Part shown: positions 55,085 through 64,000 of the stretch, one piece after another
How the letters are laid out: the number at the start of each line of letters is the position of its first letter
How positions within the stretch are numbered: the stretch's first letter is position 1
Origin: Leptobrachium leishanense
Lineage: Eukaryota; Chordata; Amphibia; Anura; Megophryidae
Direction: 5' to 3'
Assembly: GCA_009667805.1 (NCBI GenBank)
Contig: CM019065.1
Location: 18,488,952-18,552,951 of the forward strand
DNA: 64,000 nt
The notes under the pieces: generated by a model
What the model saw: only the letters and a program-made list of their open reading frames with translations
Databases searched by the model: none
What the model was told of the DNA's origin: nothing
Program-made: the position numbers and the translations under genes

Positions 55085-56738
55085 TTTATACATGAGGGAT
55101 TGTGTGTGTGTATGGGGATGGGGTACATGGTGTGTGTTGTGTGTGTGTATGGGGTACGTGTGGATGGGGTGTGTGGATGGGGTGTGTGTGGATGGTACGT
55201 GGTGTGTGTGTGTGATGGGGTGTGTGTGTGTGTGTGGATGGGGTACGTGGTGTGTGTGTGGATGGGGTGTGTGTGTGTGGATGGGGTGTGTGTGTGTGTG
55301 GATGGGGTGGTGGTGTGTGTGTGTGTGTGTGGATGGGGTGTGTGTGTGTGTGGATGGGGTGTGGTGTGTGTGTGTGGATGGGGTGTGTGTGTGTGTGGAT
55401 GGGTGTGTGTGTGTGTGGATGGGGTGTGTGTGTGTGTGTGTGGGTGGTGTGTGTGTGGATGGGGTGTGTGTGTGTGTGGATGGGGTGTGTGGTGTGTGTG
55501 GATGGGGTACGTGTGTGTGTGTGTGTGGATGGGGTACGTGGTGTGTGTGTGGGATGGGGTACGTGGTGTGTGTGTGTGGATGGGGTGTGTGTGTGTGTGT
55601 ATGGGGTGGGTGTGTGTGTGGATGGGGTGTGTGTGTGGATGGGGTGTGTGTGTGGATGGGGTGTGTGTGTGGTGGGTGGTGTGTGTGTGTGTGGATTGGG
55701 TGTGTGTGTGTGTGGGATGGGGTGTGTGTGTGTGTGGGGGGTGTGTTGTGTGTGGATGGGGTGTGTGTGTGTGTGGATGGGTGTGTGTGGTGTGTGGATG
55801 GGGTGTGTGTGTGTGTGGATGGGGTACGTGTGTGTGTGGATGGGGTACGTGGTTGTGTGTGTGTGTGTGTGTGGATGGGGTACGTGGTGTGTGTGTGTGT
55901 GGATGGGGTACGTGGTGTGTTGTGTGTGTGGATGGGGTACGTGGTTGTGTGTGTGTGTGGATGGGGTACGTGGTGTGTGTGTGTGTGGATGGGGTACGTG
56001 GTGTGTGTGTGTGGATGGGGTACGTGGTGTGTGTGTGTGGATGGGGTACGTGGTGTGTGTGGATGGGGTGTGTTGTGGATGGTGTGTGTGTGGATGGGGT
56101 GGTGGTGTGGATGGGGTGTGGTGTGTGTGTGGATGGGGTACGTGGTTGTGTGTGTGTGGATGGGGTACGTGGTGTGTGTGTGATGGGGTACGTGGTGTGT
56201 GTGGATGGGGTACGTGGTGTGTGTGGATGGGGTACGTGGTGTGTGTGTGTGTGTGTGGATGGGGTACGTGGTGTGTGTGTGTGTGTGTGGATGGGGTACG
56301 TGGTGTGTGTGTGTGTGTGGATGGGGTACGTGGTGTGTGTGTGTGTGGATGGGGTACGTGGTGTGTGTGTGTGTGGATGGGGTACGTGGTGTGTGTGTGT
56401 GTGGATGGGGTACGTGGTGTGTGTGTGTGTGTGGATGGGGTACGTGGTGTGTGTGTGTGGATGGGGTACGTGGTGTGTGTGTGTGTGGATGGGTACGTGG
56501 TGTGTGTGTGTGTGGATGGGGTACGTGGTGTGTGTGTGTGGATGGGGTACGTGGTGTGTGGATGGGGTACGTGGTGTGTGTGTGGAGTACGTGGTGTGTG
56601 GTGTGTGTGGATGGGGTACGTGGTGTGTGTGTGTGGATGGGGTACGTGGTGTGTGTGTGGAGTACGTGGTGTGTGTGTGTGGATGGGGTACGTGGTGTGG
56701 GTGTGTGTGTGGATGGGGTACGTGGTGTGTGTGTGTGA
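55085..56738. repeat. GT-rich minisatellite (GTGTG…GGATGGGGTACGTGGT), 1.65 kb
   Basis: Roughly 24-36-bp units made of a variable (GT)n run and ggatggggtacgtggt. Units near the left often lack tacgtg; those right of about 55800 nearly all have it. Long open frames in several frames of both strands (His/Thr/Pro or Gly/Val/Cys repeats) are artefacts. It lies in the presumed first intron of the TIPARP-like gene. Confidence 0.93.
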
Positions 56739-56962
56739 AGGTAGTGGCTGGGGGGGTTGCTCATGCCGTGGATAGGTGTGCATTTACACATGGTGTGCCT
56801 GCGTTCTCTGTGCGTGGATCCCTCGTTTTGCGGTCTCCCCCTGTGACGCTCGGTTCTTTAGGTCTTCTCGTCCTAGTAATCGTTTCCCTCTTTTTTCGAT
56901 GTTTTTCAGCCCTCGGTTCCCTCAGTCTTCGCACATTGTGGAGCAGAACCACCTTATAAAAA

Positions 56963-63769
<6,807 letters not shown>

Positions 63770-64000
63770 TGTTAAACTCGTGTTTTGGAGGAAATGTCTT
63801 CTGTTTCGGGTCGGTTCGGTTGTCTTTGATTTTCTTTGCCTTTGCTAGGGTGTTTTCTTTTAATTATTTTTTAAAGATGGCCGACCTTCAAAGTCACCAG
63901 CAGCTTCTTGGTCGTCTATAATAACCCTTTATCACTTGAGTCTGCTGGGAGGCAGGCGGGCCTGATCACTGGGGGGTGGCATAGCTCACCCTGCGGCTCT
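63770..64000 (+). other. 3' UTR of the TIPARP-like gene
   Basis: Begins after the stop; T-rich. No AATAAA is seen before the window ends, so the transcript probably continues. Confidence 0.6.

Noticed and set aside
54998..56959. Very long open frames (500-625 codons) on both strands of the GT minisatellite
   Set aside because: They are translations of a repeat lacking stops; composition is only a few residues and all frames are open. No gene evidence.

Overview
This is eukaryotic, almost certainly vertebrate, DNA. The mix of Penelope-like, DIRS, BEL/Pao and chromovirus retroelements, hAT and TTAA-targeting DNA transposons, and 'gcgctttataaat' retroposon tails fits an amphibian, most likely a frog. 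That assignment is inference. No prokaryotic features, tRNA or rRNA genes were seen. About 85% of the window is mobile or tandemly repeated DNA. The one host gene I can support is a TIPARP/PARP7-like mono-ADP-ribosyltransferase on the + strand at the right end (coding exons 56963-63769, 497 codons, five coding exons with GT/AG junctions, phase-consistent).

Layout. 1-3002: 3' half of a decayed Ty3/gypsy pol, split by a 687-bp inverted-repeat transposon. 3003-5330: LINE 3' end and a TTAA-type repeat. 5335-27180: a 45-bp minisatellite locus, with its spacer duplicated, blown apart by three LTR insertions: a BEL/Pao element (6939-14410, itself hit by a TTAA transposon), a self-priming sushi-type chromovirus (14426-25314, itself hit by a 5.4-kb BED-finger hAT element and a hairpin insertion) and a solo LTR (25434-26139). 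Every boundary is supported by a target-site duplication (TSD), and the broken reading frames rejoin exactly when the inserts are removed.

27180-30351: poorly recognised repeats and a fold-back element. 30352-37553: non-coding hAT-type element (8-bp TSD) carrying a DIRS-type tyrosine-recombinase retroelement with its inverted ends and internal complementary region. 37726-49280: a Penelope-like (RT plus GIY-YIG) insertion of two inverted copies, flanked by a 13-bp TSD. Each copy has a hammerhead-ribozyme motif in its 3' repeat. A 700-bp tandem duplication in one copy begins exactly at the predicted self-cleavage site. 49594-54400: hAT MITE with an internal minisatellite, retroposon tails, TTAA-family fragments and a 428-bp MITE.

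54900-55080 looks like a promoter and first exon with two CRE-like sites. It is followed by a 1.65-kb (GT)n-GGATGGGGTACGTG minisatellite in the presumed first intron, then the TIPARP-like coding exons: CCCH finger, WWE, PARP catalytic domain. Introns carry further MITEs and tandem repeats. The retroelements are mostly dead (stops, frameshifts, lost catalytic Asp). Many single-base differences between the two Penelope arms sit in homopolymers, so some 'frameshifts' may be sequencing error.
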